A stretch of 64,000 nt of DNA, from positions 137,244-201,243 of the forward strand of contig CAVPWG010000006.1 in NCBI GenBank assembly GCA_963709425.1, given 5' to 3'. Shown here piece after piece: positions 56,061 to 63,964 of the stretch. The stretch is from JAICJC01 sp963709425 (lineage in GTDB: Bacteria; Actinomycetota; Thermoleophilia; Gaiellales; JAICJC01). Position numbers and translations under genes: made by a program. Each line of letters starts with the position of its first letter. Position 1 is the stretch's first letter. The notes under the pieces were generated by a model. That model was not told the DNA's origin and did no database searches. It worked only from the letters and a program-made list of their open reading frames with translations.

Positions 56061-56621
56061 TTACGGTGAACGGCGTTCGCAGGACCATCCTTGCGATGGG
56101 CCTGCCAATGATACGAGCACAACAGTTCTTAGCCGACCCAGCCGTGCCCGGCGCTCTGCAGGGCCGCTCCGATTCCACGCATGTGAGTCCCAGGCTGCGT
56201 TCTCCTGCGCCCACACCGAGCGCTGCCGTAGCCACTTCTTCCCCACGCGGCAGGTGCGCTCGCGTGCCGTCTCGTAGAAAGCGTCGATTCGCTCTTCGAG
56301 CACCGTGGTCGGATCCAACAGCTCCGGAAAGACCGGCGCTGTCAACGTCGTCGCAGGTTGCGGGGCTCGCGCCCGTTGCCGAGCAAGAGCCGCCCACTTC
56401 GCCGCAGGCCAAGGGCCCGTTTCGCCACTCACCAGGCTCCACGCATCCACAACCTGCTCGGCGAGCTCATCTCTGGCCGCCAGCACGGCACCGAACTCGC
56501 GTCCCCCTTCGTCTGCCTGCAGGATCGCCGACCCTTCGAGCTGCCAGACTTGTTCAGCCGGCTTGAAGCGATGAACGAACTTCGGCCACCACTCCTCCAC
56601 TGGCTCGTACGGCCGTTCCAC
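56061..56621 (-). CDS. hypothetical protein, 186 residues
   Basis: Open frame from GTG 56621 with protein-like composition: EEWWPKFVHRFKPAEQVWQL, EFGAVLAARDELAEQVVDAW, TTVLEERIDAFYETARERT. Helical, Trp-rich, no membrane segment. No family recognised; the C-terminal stretch looks less protein-like. Isolated gene in the low-density region. Confidence 0.4.
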   Translation of the reverse strand: MERPYEPVEEWWPKFVHRFKPAEQVWQLEGSAILQADEGGREFGAVLAARDELAEQVVDAWSLVSGETGPWPAAKWAALARQRARAPQPATTLTAPVFPELLDPTTVLEERIDAFYETARERTCRVGKKWLRQRSVWAQENAAWDSHAWNRSGPAERRARLGRLRTVVLVSLAGPSQGWSCERRSP

Positions 56622-57045
56622 GCCTGCTCAGACCCCGCCAAGGCCTGCCGGTTCCGATCGACGACCATGGACAGATGGATCGACGGCCAGAGCAGTCTGA
56701 CACCCAGACGCGCAAGGCAGTGTTCAACCGCATACTCCCACGGCGGAAGCCTATAGCCAGTGCAGCCAACGAGACCCGCCAGGCACCCCGCCAAAGATTA
56801 GGTAGGCCGACGCCGATCGCCATCACTCTGGCGATGGTGACTCCATAGCAGTGGTGCCCGTTTGGTCGAAGATGACCGCCGCGCGTTCAGGGTCGATCCG
56901 TTGTGCGGGCGCGAGCCTACTTCGGCCGCCGGTTACGTCGACGGCGGCGAGCCAACCAGCTATCCCCGAGATCGGCCTCGATCTCCATCAGTGGGCTCAG
57001 CGGCGGCAAAGGCGGCAGGTTGGAACTCCGCACCGTGTCGATCCA
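56622..57045. other. intergenic region
   Basis: About 420 bp, no supported gene or structured RNA seen. Short frames on both strands lack protein character. Confidence 0.3.
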
Positions 57046-57468
57046 CTACTGATGCCACGTGCGGGCTGCCTCGTAGGCTGCCTGCGGTTTCACGCCTAGC
57101 GCGATGAACGCTCGGACGATGTCGTCAGGATCGTCCCGGTGGCCAATTCCGCCCACTCGGCGGATCGTGTTTCGTACATCCGGCTCACCGTGACTGGACA
57201 GCACCGTGGCCAGGTGCGCGTCCCCCTCGGCCAGACACGCATCCATCCAGGCATCAGAAGGCCCGCCAGGGTAGACGTCCGGATCATCCGCGCCCATGAC
57301 CACCATCATCGCGCTCAAGACATCCTTCGGATCAGTGCCCACTGGGAGCGTCGCGGCCCACTCCTCCGCAATCCGCTCACTGACCCGTCCGCCGTACTGC
57401 ACCAGGAAGTCGACGTAGGTGCCCCACAACCCCGGGCGCACGGCCTCGTACCGGCCAACAGACTCCAT
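57046..57468 (-). CDS. hypothetical protein, 140 residues
   Basis: Starts MESVGRYEAVRPGLWGTYVD at ATG 57468 (GTG 57486 is possible). Acidic, soluble: YGGRVSERIAEEWAATLPVG, DVLSAMMVVMGADDPDVYPG, HLATVLSSHGEPDVRNTIRR. Composition and codon pattern look genuine, but I do not recognise a family. Its start overlaps head-to-head with a small frame on the other strand at 57467. Confidence 0.55.
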   Translation of the reverse strand: MESVGRYEAVRPGLWGTYVDFLVQYGGRVSERIAEEWAATLPVGTDPKDVLSAMMVVMGADDPDVYPGGPSDAWMDACLAEGDAHLATVLSSHGEPDVRNTIRRVGGIGHRDDPDDIVRAFIALGVKPQAAYEAARTWHQ

Positions 57469-57682
57469 GACCCAACCTACCACCACAAGGCACCGACTCT
57501 ACGGCCAGTCGCGACTGTCAGGCGCGAATCGCAGCACCCCCGAATTCCTGGCCCTGGCCATGGCCATCGGCGTGCTCCTGCTCGCCGTCGGCTCGGTCCT
57601 CGGCAAGAACCACAGTACGGATCCATCATCAGCGCCTGACACCGCAGCGTCGAGGCCCATCCCCCTACGGTTTCTCGCATAG
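57467..57682 (+). CDS. possible small membrane protein, 71 residues
   Basis: ATG 57467 gives MTQPTTTRHRLYGQSRLSGA, one hydrophobic helix (EFLALAMAIGVLLLAVGSVL) and a short polar end. Its start shares CATG with the divergent gene at 57468, so only one of the two starts can be exactly right. No ribosome binding site is visible. Tentative. Confidence 0.35.
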   Translation: MTQPTTTRHRLYGQSRLSGANRSTPEFLALAMAIGVLLLAVGSVLGKNHSTDPSSAPDTAASRPIPLRFLA

Positions 57683-57870
57683 ACGACGCCCATCTGGCAA
57701 GCCGCTGCTCGCTCTGCGGCCGCCTCCACCGTCCGCTACCGGGCCGCTGGCTTCGCCGGCCTCGAGACGGTTGCTTGCTCCGAGTCGGGCCGCTGGCTGT
57801 GCCGCGAACCCGGCGGCGAGTGGCGGAAGTGCGAGCATTGGGCGATCGACGCGGTGATGGAGCGTCGGCG
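57683..57870 (+). other. copy A of a duplicated small coding segment
   Basis: An open stretch reads TVRYRAAGFAGLETVACSES, GRWLCREPGGEWRKCEHWA and IDAVMERRRARAAR, with three Cys and four Trp or His. No start codon is visible before it. A diverged copy with two frame changes lies at 60964-61092. Probably a gene fragment of an unrecognised small Cys-containing protein. Confidence 0.45.
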
Positions 57871-57944
57871 CGCCCGCGCCGCTCGATGCTTACTCGCCAG
57901 TTCGTGCGGCGGTGACCTCGACCGCTCCCCGGACTCTGCTCAAC

Positions 57945-58199
57945 TCATTCGACGCCGGCCGAGGGGTAGTACTTGGTGTGGAACGCCTCGCTCGGGCAGT
58001 CACATTCTGGCCATGCAGAATGGGCAACTTCAGGTTCGCGCCATGGCCACGGTTTGGGTTCAGCGGGCGGCAGGTCGGCGGCCTGGCGGACGACGTCGGA
58101 GGATTCCTCGGACTCGTCCCCCAGCAGGGCGAGTCCCACGACCGCCATGAAGAACGCGCCTGCCATGAAGCACACGAAGCCCAGAACGTAGTCGTGCAT
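57945..58199 (-). CDS. small membrane protein with C-terminal Cys, 84 residues
   Basis: MHDYVLGFVCFMAGAFFMAV forms one membrane helix. The rest is acidic then Pro/Trp-rich (PPAEPKPWPWREPEVAHSAW) and ends with ECDCPSEAFHTKYYPSAG. AAAGGAC is upstream of ATG 58199. Two Cys near the end could bind metal or form a disulfide. Family unknown. Confidence 0.6.
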   Translation of the reverse strand: MHDYVLGFVCFMAGAFFMAVVGLALLGDESEESSDVVRQAADLPPAEPKPWPWREPEVAHSAWPECDCPSEAFHTKYYPSAGVE

Positions 58200-58232
58200 G
58201 AACGTCCTTTCAGCGAACCTCCGCGTTCTCGC

Positions 58233-58319
58233 TCATTCGAGCTGGCGTCTCAACAAGGCCGAGGCCGCAGCTACGACTATGAGTACGAGCGCGACGGCCC
58301 TTGGCCTCTTCCGAAGCAT
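58233..58319 (-). CDS. possible 28-residue membrane peptide
   Basis: MLRKRPRAVALVLIVVAAAS followed by a basic end: positive start, one hydrophobic helix. A TAAAAT stretch sits directly upstream of ATG 58319, so the message could be nearly leaderless. It ends 33 bp before the gene at 58199. Tentative. Confidence 0.3.
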   Translation of the reverse strand: MLRKRPRAVALVLIVVAAASALLRRQLE

Positions 58320-58643
58320 GTTTCCATTTTATGGGACTACCCGCGCCGGCCGATGTCGAACCTTTTCCGAATCGGGGCGGTGGCTCCCCCGCGACGACGC
58401 GACGAGCGGCCGGCCTCGCCGCGCCCCCGGATGAAGCTCCGGGAACACGCCGCTCTGTGGACTGCCTGATCCGCCTGCGAAACTGACGCTGCCTGCGGGC
58501 ATGGGACAGCCGTGCGCCGAGCCGCGAACGGGAGACGCTGTTGGAGTTCGCCGCACGAATCTCTCCGATCTCGGCGTCCATTGAATCTCACGCAACGATC
58601 GTTTATGAATTTGCAATCGCGAAGGGAGCCTAGGAGGGCGTCT
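58320..58643. other. intergenic region upstream of the permease
   Basis: No supported gene. The last 60 bp are comparatively AT-rich and probably include the permease promoter. Confidence 0.3.
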
Positions 58644-60236
58644 ATGGCGGCTGAGGCAACGTCACCGGGGGCAATCGAGCGGCAGGCGACTGGCCTCGTC
58701 CGGGAGGCGGGCCTGTGGGACGTGCTCGTCTACAACGTGAACTTCATCTCGATTGGCCTGATGGCCGCGTTCCTGTTCAGCGTGACGATCCCGTTTTATC
58801 CGGGGGTGAACGTCTACCTGAATCAGCTGATCGCTTTCGCGCTCGTGATCCCGCTCTCCTTCGTGTTCGCGATGTTCGCGGCCGCTATGCCGCGGTCGGG
58901 CGGTGACTACGTCTACGTCTCCCGGACGCTGCATCCCGCATTCGGGATGATGTCGTCGTTCAACAACACCGCCTGGTGGTTCATCTACGGCGGCGTCCCG
59001 TCGGCGTTCTTCGCCCAGTACGGCCTGGGGCCGTTCCTGCGCACCGTCGGCGCCATGTCAGGCTCAAGCACGCTCACCGACTGGGGGAACACGCTCGTCG
59101 GCGACCGGGGCACGTTCATCGCCGGCGCGCTCCTGATCCTGGCGCTGGCGGTCGTGTTCTCGTACAGCCTGACGCTCTACTTCCGCATCCAGAACATGCT
59201 GTTTCTCTTCGCGATGGCGAGCATCCTCATCTCGATCGTCGTCTTTGCGGTGAGCAGCCACGCCGACGTGGTCAACGGCATCAACTCGACCTACGGCCCA
59301 GACAGCGTGAAGGACGCCTCGAAGGCCGGCACGGGCCAGGCGTCGTTCGACCTGCGGAACACGATCCTGCCGATGACGTGGCTCTACCTCGAGCTGGTGT
59401 TCAACCAGTCGTCGGCCTACATCGGCGGCGAGGTCCGGCGGGCGAGCCGCGTCCAGCTCTGGTCGATGCCGGCCGCCGCGGTCATCGCCACCGGGGTGCT
59501 GATGGTGCTGACGTGGTCGGCGCTCTCGAGCGTCGGGTTCGACCTCTGGAACGCGCTCGGCAACGACTTCGGTGCGAGCCTCGGCCTGTCGTCCACGCCG
59601 GTCTACGACGAGATCGCGGCCGTCACGAGCGGCCAGACATGGATCGCGGTGCTGATCCTGGGCGGGTTTGTGTTCTGGAGCTACACCTGGCTCCCGGGCC
59701 AGATCCTGAACGCCTCCCGCAACCTGGTCGCCTACGCCATCGACGGCATCTTCCCGCGCCAGCTGGCGGCCGTCAGCGAGACCCGCCACACGCCGGTCGT
59801 AGCGATCTGGGTCGTGTCGATCGGGTCGATCATCGCGCTGTACTTCTACGTGTTCACGACCTACTACTCGACGCTCACCGGGATCTTCGGGTTCATCCTC
59901 GGGTTCATCGTCGTCTCGGTCGCCGCGATCGCCTTCCCCTACCGGCTGCCCGGCGTGTTCGAGTCCTCCCCGGTGCGCCGGCGCGTCGGCGGGGTGCCGG
60001 TCATGAGCATCGTCGGCGCGATCTCGCTGGTCGCGTGCGTCGCTGCCGCGATCATCTACCTGCGCGACCCCTACGCCGGCCTCCAGCACGCCGACGGGTC
60101 CTACTACTGGACGCGCATCCTGTACAACGTCGCGATCTTCCTGGCCGGCCCGGTGATCTACTTCGTCGCCCGGAAACTGAACCGGAGGCGCGGGGTCGAC
60201 ATCGAGCGCCGGTTCAAGGAGATCCCCGTCGAGTGA
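58644..60236 (+). CDS. APC-superfamily amino acid/polyamine permease
   Basis: 530-residue permease with about 12 membrane helices. Conserved early helix FAAAMPRSGGDYVYVSRTLH (the G-D-Y substrate motif), helix-6 region YLELVFNQSSAYIGGEVRRA, and ILNASRNLVAYAIDGIFPRQ. Substrate probably an amino acid or amine. ATG 58644 with AGGAGGG upstream. Convergent with the secreted protein gene at 60833, separated by a strong hairpin. Confidence 0.92.
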   Translation: MAAEATSPGAIERQATGLVREAGLWDVLVYNVNFISIGLMAAFLFSVTIPFYPGVNVYLNQLIAFALVIPLSFVFAMFAAAMPRSGGDYVYVSRTLHPAFGMMSSFNNTAWWFIYGGVPSAFFAQYGLGPFLRTVGAMSGSSTLTDWGNTLVGDRGTFIAGALLILALAVVFSYSLTLYFRIQNMLFLFAMASILISIVVFAVSSHADVVNGINSTYGPDSVKDASKAGTGQASFDLRNTILPMTWLYLELVFNQSSAYIGGEVRRASRVQLWSMPAAAVIATGVLMVLTWSALSSVGFDLWNALGNDFGASLGLSSTPVYDEIAAVTSGQTWIAVLILGGFVFWSYTWLPGQILNASRNLVAYAIDGIFPRQLAAVSETRHTPVVAIWVVSIGSIIALYFYVFTTYYSTLTGIFGFILGFIVVSVAAIAFPYRLPGVFESSPVRRRVGGVPVMSIVGAISLVACVAAAIIYLRDPYAGLQHADGSYYWTRILYNVAIFLAGPVIYFVARKLNRRRGVDIERRFKEIPVE

Positions 60237-60307
60237 CACAGCTGCCCACCGTGAAAGAGCACGATGTATCAACTACCGCCTGTGCTCGGTGTCGCCCGGA
60301 GCGGTTG

Positions 60308-60338
60308 GGAGCGGGCTGTCGGACGCCCAGCCCGCTTC
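60308..60338. terminator. hairpin terminator between convergent genes
   Basis: A 9-bp perfect stem AGCGGGCTG/CAGCCCGCT with 9-nt loop (60310-60336), extended by two pairs including one G-T. It lies between the permease and the gene ending at 60354. No T-run on either side. Confidence 0.55.
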
Positions 60339-60353
60339 CAGAGTCAGGTGGTC

Positions 60354-60833
60354 TTACGGCTCGAGCCGGAAGATGAGTCCTTCCATGGGGCCGGAGGAGT
60401 TTAGGAAGGTGACTTGTCCGCGAGCGTTCCGGTAGCGGCCTGTTCCGCCGGTGATGGCGCCGCGGCTTCGGTCGTCTACGCCGAAGTGGGTCGGGCCCTT
60501 GACGGCGATCATGCCGTGCTGCAGGAACGTCTCGATGGCGCACTCAGCGACCACGCCCTTTGGCTCCATAACCGTGCATTCGGCGTGTTGCCAGCCCACC
60601 TTGGTCTTTCCCGACGCGTCGAATACCGGCCCGTTCACCACCACGAGGTCCCCGGTAAACACGTCCTTCTTCGGGTTGATCGGCAGGAACGTGATTTGGC
60701 CGCCGCGCTGCACAACGTGGATCGTCTCGGGCTTGGTCAACTCGGCCTGCGACGACGACGCGACGGCGATAGCGGCGGCGACCAGTCCGACTAGCGCCAC
60801 CAGGGCCCCAACGATCAATGCCTTCCGTGGCAT
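60354..60833 (-). CDS. secreted allene-oxide-cyclase-barrel-like protein
   Basis: 159 residues with a signal peptide (LIVGALVALVGLVAAAIAVA). The mature part has GDLVVVNGPVFDASGKTKVG, HAECTVMEPKG, VAECAIETFLQHGMIAVKG and GAITGGTGRYRNARGQVTFL, the pattern of the lipocalin-like AOC/dirigent barrel. Two Cys in the barrel could pair. Bacterial members are uncharacterised. GGGGAGGAT precedes ATG 60833. Confidence 0.8.
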   Translation of the reverse strand: MPRKALIVGALVALVGLVAAAIAVASSSQAELTKPETIHVVQRGGQITFLPINPKKDVFTGDLVVVNGPVFDASGKTKVGWQHAECTVMEPKGVVAECAIETFLQHGMIAVKGPTHFGVDDRSRGAITGGTGRYRNARGQVTFLNSSGPMEGLIFRLEP

Positions 60834-60963
60834 ATCCTCCCCCTATGGTCTGGACGATGCGAGCCTTAGGACCGTCCGCATCCCTCGACTCACCAAGAGC
60901 GCCGATGCTACCCCGCCAAACCGGCCTCCAACACATTCATATGGGCACAGGCGCTCACGCCGT

Positions 60964-61092
60964 CCTCCACCGGGCCGCTGTCCGCCGGCATCGAGACCGT
61001 CGCGTGCTCCAGACCGGTCGATGGCTCTGCCGCGAACCCGGCGGAAGTGGCGGAAGTGTGAATACTGGGCCGTCGACGCGCTCATTGGAGCG
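60964..61092 (+). pseudogene. copy B of the duplicated small coding segment, frame-broken
   Basis: Nucleotide sequence clearly related to 57735-57870. The matching protein pieces occur in three frames: SAGIETVACS, then TGRWLCREPGG, then KWRKCEYWAVDALI. Two indels therefore separate it from copy A. No start or intact frame. Lies upstream of the tiny membrane gene at 61156 on the opposite strand. Confidence 0.55.
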
Positions 61093-61155
61093 CCCGGCGA
61101 GCTCGTGTGGGATAAGGCGGCGCCTCGCCGGCGACGGCTTACGCTGGAATCGAGC

Positions 61156-61311
61156 CTAGGACCAGCCTTTTCGGTAGGGCGCGTGGCGATGCTCAGCATG
61201 ATGGGCCATCGCGAAAAGCACCACACCGGACACGACCGCTGCCGCTAGCCACCATCCGGAGTCGAGCATGATCACCGCTCCAGTGGTGAGGATCACGATC
61301 GCGCTTCTCAT
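61156..61311 (-). CDS. 51-residue membrane protein
   Basis: MRSAIVILTTGAVIMLDSGW, WLAAAVVSGVVLFAMAHHAE and a basic end (HRHAPYRKGWS): two short hydrophobic stretches with a His-rich tail. ATG 61311 overlaps the stop of the 62-residue gene at 61308 (ATGA), which supports translation. Family unknown. Confidence 0.5.
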   Translation of the reverse strand: MRSAIVILTTGAVIMLDSGWWLAAAVVSGVVLFAMAHHAEHRHAPYRKGWS

Positions 61312-61496
61312 GGCGAGGTCTCCAGCTGCATTTCGCGGCTGAGGATCACCAACAGCGTGTCGCTGTCCTTCAACGGCACTGCAGTGGTGAGTTCCCAGTC
61401 TTGGGCGCCGAGCGCGTTTAGGACGTCGGCGAGATCGACGGAGACTTCGTTGTCGTCGCTGCCGCCGACGGCGGCGATGTGGTATTCGCGTGCCAT
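61308..61496 (-). CDS. 62-residue hypothetical protein
   Basis: MAREYHIAAVGGSDDNEVSV, DLADVLNALGAQDWELTTAV and LKDSDTLLVILSREMQLE. The layout (strand, helix containing LNxLGxxGWELxxxV, strand) resembles DUF4177-like small proteins. Soluble. Coupled to the 51-residue membrane gene downstream. Confidence 0.6.
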   Translation of the reverse strand: MAREYHIAAVGGSDDNEVSVDLADVLNALGAQDWELTTAVPLKDSDTLLVILSREMQLETSP

Positions 61497-61500
61497 CGCG

Positions 61501-61584
61501 TTACAACGCTCGCGCCGCCGGCATGTCTATGACGAGCCTCACCGCGATTCCTCCGATCCCGATACCGCCCAACAACACCGCCAC
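61501..61584 (-). CDS. possible 27-residue membrane peptide
   Basis: GTG 61584 gives VAVLLGGIGIGGIAVRLVID and ends MPAARAL. Single Gly-rich hydrophobic helix, no ribosome binding site seen. 4 bp before the 62-residue gene. Weak call. Confidence 0.22.
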   Translation of the reverse strand: MAVLLGGIGIGGIAVRLVIDMPAARAL

Positions 61585-61681
61585 CTTGAGTGGTTACCCG
61601 CCATCACGGGCTCGTAAGCGGGTGTCGCCGCGTCTTGCCGCACGATGCGGGTTTTCCGTCGAAGCGTGCCTCGACGAGGGG

Positions 61682-61846
61682 TCAGTACCACTTGCCTCGC
61701 GCGAACCCGCCGAAGGCGACCAAGCCGATGATGGCGATGATCACACCCAGCGCGACGCTCCAAACGAGCGCGACGACGATCCCGACGATCACCAGAATGC
61801 CGCCAATCGTTATGCCACCGAATCTGCGATCTCCCCGCACAGTCAT
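61682..61846 (-). CDS. 54-residue membrane protein
   Basis: MTVRGDRRFGGITIGGILVI and VGIVVALVWSVALGVIIAII form two hydrophobic helices with short basic ends (FARGKWY). ATG 61846 has the ribosome binding site AGGAAGGA. Family unknown; part of the run of small membrane/stress genes. Confidence 0.6.
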   Translation of the reverse strand: MTVRGDRRFGGITIGGILVIVGIVVALVWSVALGVIIAIIGLVAFGGFARGKWY

Positions 61847-61905
61847 GAAGTCCTTCCTAGGAATCATTGGGCGCGTCCCCGCCGACTTAGCCATTCCTCG
61901 GAGGG

Positions 61906-62139
61906 CTAACCTCGCGGCGGGAACGGATCATTGCCGTAGCTGCGGCGTTCGCCGATCTTTCCATCCTGGTTGTGAACCACGAGCTCGGACTTGTTCCGGC
62001 TCGCCAGCTGGCGTCCCTGCGCTACAGCCGGCGGCTTTGTCGCATGGCTCCCAGAGGCGCGCTGCTTTCCGGTCACGTCGACCTTCCACACCTTTCCCGC
62101 CTTGTGGTAGACGACGTGGACATCGCCGGCTGTTGGCAT
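61906..62139 (-). CDS. DUF2188 protein
   Basis: 77 residues: DVHVVYHKAGKVWKVDVTGK, SHATKPPAVAQGRQLASRNK, SELVVHNQDGKIGERRSYGN and DPFPPRG. Matches the DUF2188 pattern (helix with AxxxGRxLAxxxxSELxVH, ending YGNDPFPP). Small cytoplasmic protein of unknown function often carried on accessory DNA. Confidence 0.88.
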   Translation of the reverse strand: MPTAGDVHVVYHKAGKVWKVDVTGKQRASGSHATKPPAVAQGRQLASRNKSELVVHNQDGKIGERRSYGNDPFPPRG

Positions 62140-62148
62140 CAGCGCCTC

Positions 62149-62298
62149 CTAACCTGCAGTCTGGTTCCCGAGATGCTTGTCGACGAGGTCGTCGAGTTTT
62201 TTGGTTGCCCAGGTCGTGGCGGCGGCGACCGCGACATAGCCGAGCCACTGTTTCTTTGTCACTGTCTGCTGTTCTTTCTTGGTCTGGCGTGCGCGCAT
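62149..62298 (-). CDS. 49-residue membrane-associated protein
   Basis: From ATG 62298: MRARQTKKEQQTVTKKQWLG (basic), YVAVAAATTWATKKLDDLVD (amphipathic/hydrophobic helix), KHLGNQTAG. GTG 62262 would give a 37-residue form. Resembles small YtxH/DUF4235-type membrane stress proteins in style, but no firm match. 9 bp upstream of the DUF2188 gene. Confidence 0.5.
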   Translation of the reverse strand: MRARQTKKEQQTVTKKQWLGYVAVAAATTWATKKLDDLVDKHLGNQTAG

Positions 62299-62371
62299 GG
62301 TGCCGCTGAAGGCTGGTCGCGCCAGCACTGACAAGGCATCTCCGGGTCGCATCATGAACCTCCTGGTTAGG

Positions 62372-62761
62372 CTAGTAACTTGCGCGTCGGGACTTCCTGC
62401 CGGCCGTCCATCCCACGATCAGCGCCAGCGCGGTCGCGGCGACTGCCTCGGGCGGCAAACGCCTGATCGCTTCGATCGCTGGCTCCATCCGAGCGCGCAC
62501 GGACGGCGACTGGCCCGTGGCGGCCGTGCCGCCGTTGCCAATACCGCTGGCGCGGTTCTTGACGGCGGATGCGCCATTCTTGAGTTTGGCCGTTCGAGGA
62601 TCAGCCTCGACCCGCACTTTCGCGTCGGCGAACTTGGCCGCCGCCTGGTCTTTGATCCGTCGGGGAGCGTTGGCCTTGTAGGCGAGCGCCTCGACGGTCT
62701 CGCCGAGGTTTTCGCGGGCGTCTTCTACCTCATGCCTGACTTCGCTTGGGTCTTGACCCAT
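62372..62761 (-). CDS. DUF3618 protein
   Basis: 129 residues. The N-terminus SEVRHEVEDARENLGETVEA is the DUF3618 signature (I/V-x-x-ARxxLxxTVxAL); the protein ends with a single membrane helix (PEAVAATALALIVGWTAG) and basic tail. Usually encoded with an Act_Holin-X protein, as here (37-bp overlap). Membrane anchored, function unknown. Confidence 0.88.
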   Translation of the reverse strand: MGQDPSEVRHEVEDARENLGETVEALAYKANAPRRIKDQAAAKFADAKVRVEADPRTAKLKNGASAVKNRASGIGNGGTAATGQSPSVRARMEPAIEAIRRLPPEAVAATALALIVGWTAGRKSRRASY

Positions 62762-63132
62762 TCGACGTCCTCCTTCACCGATTCGACTGTGATTGTGGGC
62801 GCAGGCGGCGTGGCTCGGCGGACAGACTTCAGCCCGACCACTACCAGGATCGCCACGGCGATCCCGAGGATGGCTGCCACGATCACCGCTGCCGCCCAGT
62901 CCGCGACCGCGATGTCAAGCGCCATGATCGCCGCTGCCGTCAACGCTCCCAGCATCATCAGCCCCAACACAGCGCCAGCCGAGATCAGCCCAATCCCGAT
63001 CCCTAGCCGCTGCGCCTTTGTGGCCATCTCGGCCTTGGCCAGCATCAACTCTTTCCGAACCAACTCAGACACGTCACGCGAGAGCTCCTTGGTCAACTCC
63101 CCAACCGACCGATCATGCAGATCGGTGTTCAT
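62725..63132 (-). CDS. Act_Holin-X (phage holin superfamily III-like) membrane protein
   Basis: 135 residues. N-terminal helix DLHDRSVGELTKELSRDVSE and VRKELMLAKAEMATKAQ, then two membrane segments (GLISAGAVLGLMMLGALTAA; WAAAVIVAAILGIAVAILVV). Typical PF07332 layout. AAAGGAGGT precedes ATG 63132 with ideal spacing. First gene of the run to DUF3618 and beyond. Despite the name, probably not a phage gene. Confidence 0.88.
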   Translation of the reverse strand: MNTDLHDRSVGELTKELSRDVSELVRKELMLAKAEMATKAQRLGIGIGLISAGAVLGLMMLGALTAAAIMALDIAVADWAAAVIVAAILGIAVAILVVVGLKSVRRATPPAPTITVESVKEDVEWVKTQAKSGMR

Positions 63133-63183
63133 CCACGTCACCTCCTTTGGGGCGGTTTCCGGGATTCGTGCCCATCCGCTCTA

Positions 63184-63213
63184 CCGGCCAAACTCGTCTG
63201 CCGGCCAAACTCG
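63184..63213. repeat. tandem 13-bp repeat upstream of the Act_Holin-X gene
   Basis: CCGGCCAAACTCG at 63184-63196 and 63201-63213, period 17 bp. In the 312-bp gap upstream of the small-gene run; the rest of that gap (63133-63444) shows no gene. Confidence 0.4.
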
Positions 63214-63444
63214 GTTATGGTTGCGCGCCGACCACCGGCATCCTCTATGCAGCGGTCGCGTACCTCGCAGGCGGATGACAGCGTTCGATGCTTACAGTTC
63301 GAGTGGAAGTCGCCATTGGCGTCCGGCTCTGACAAAGGTGCCCAGCCGTGCTGGGTGTTGCCGGACATGACGCCAGCGCCGCGCCCCGTCGGACGGCAGT
63401 GGGTTCGGCTTCAAGCTGATCTAGGGACGCCCGGCGTCATCTTG

Positions 63445-63882
63445 CTAGATCGGCGTTCCGGGGTGGCCATGGACGTCCAAGGTGCGCTCCGGCGACGGCG
63501 GGGCGGGGTTCATGTCGAAGCGCAGGCAGACGGCGGTTCCGGTGCCGTCGGACTCGACCGTCCATGCGGTCGTGAGGTCGCCAATCAGTTGGATGCCGAG
63601 TCCCAGTCCTGGGTCTCGAGGAGGGCGGGAGATGCCGACGCCAGTGTCGGCGACGGTAACGGTGATTTGTGTGGCGTCGCACTCGATCATCAGGTCGACG
63701 TCGCCGAGAGCATCTGGGTAGGCATGTCGGACGGCGTTTCCGAACGCTTCGTTCACCGCAAGGACGACCGTAGTGAGCAGCTGGTTGTCGGCTACACCAG
63801 CCTGGGCTAGCGCACCGATGGTGGCGTGCCTAGCCAGGCGGAGAGATGTTGGCGTTGCGGGCAATCGCTGTCTGACGATCAT
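63445..63882 (-). CDS. anti-sigma-factor-type ATP-binding protein (HATPase_c_2)
   Basis: 145 residues from ATG 63882. RsbW/SpoIIAB-like GHKL fold: LPATPTSLRLARHATIGALA, AVNEAFGNAVRHAY (N box), VADTGVGISRPPRD (G1 box) and GLGIQLIGDLTTAWTVESDG (G2). Such kinases bind or phosphorylate partners of stress sigma factors. No sigma or anti-anti-sigma gene lies within the window, though the left-running operon may start beyond the right edge. Confidence 0.88.
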   Translation of the reverse strand: MIVRQRLPATPTSLRLARHATIGALAQAGVADNQLLTTVVLAVNEAFGNAVRHAYPDALGDVDLMIECDATQITVTVADTGVGISRPPRDPGLGLGIQLIGDLTTAWTVESDGTGTAVCLRFDMNPAPPSPERTLDVHGHPGTPI

Positions 63883-63933
63883 CGGGACGGCTTCCCCCAT
63901 ACCCATGCGCTCTGCTGGGTACTCCTTCGGCGT

Positions 63934-63964
63934 GCGCTCCGTCCCCCGCAGGGAGACGGAGCGC
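63934..63964. terminator. 10-bp GC hairpin near the right edge
   Basis: GCGCTCCGTC (63934-63943) pairs perfectly with GACGGAGCGC (63955-63964) around an 11-nt loop. No T-run. It lies upstream of the anti-sigma-type gene and could end a gene beyond the edge or sit in a leader. Confidence 0.4.

Noticed and set aside
62725..63132. Prophage holin
   Set aside because: Act_Holin-X proteins are widespread non-phage actinobacterial membrane proteins and no other phage gene is present.
63133..63444. A 76-codon minus-strand frame at 63138-63368
   Set aside because: No family features, no good ribosome binding site, and it overlaps the promoter region of the Act_Holin-X gene.
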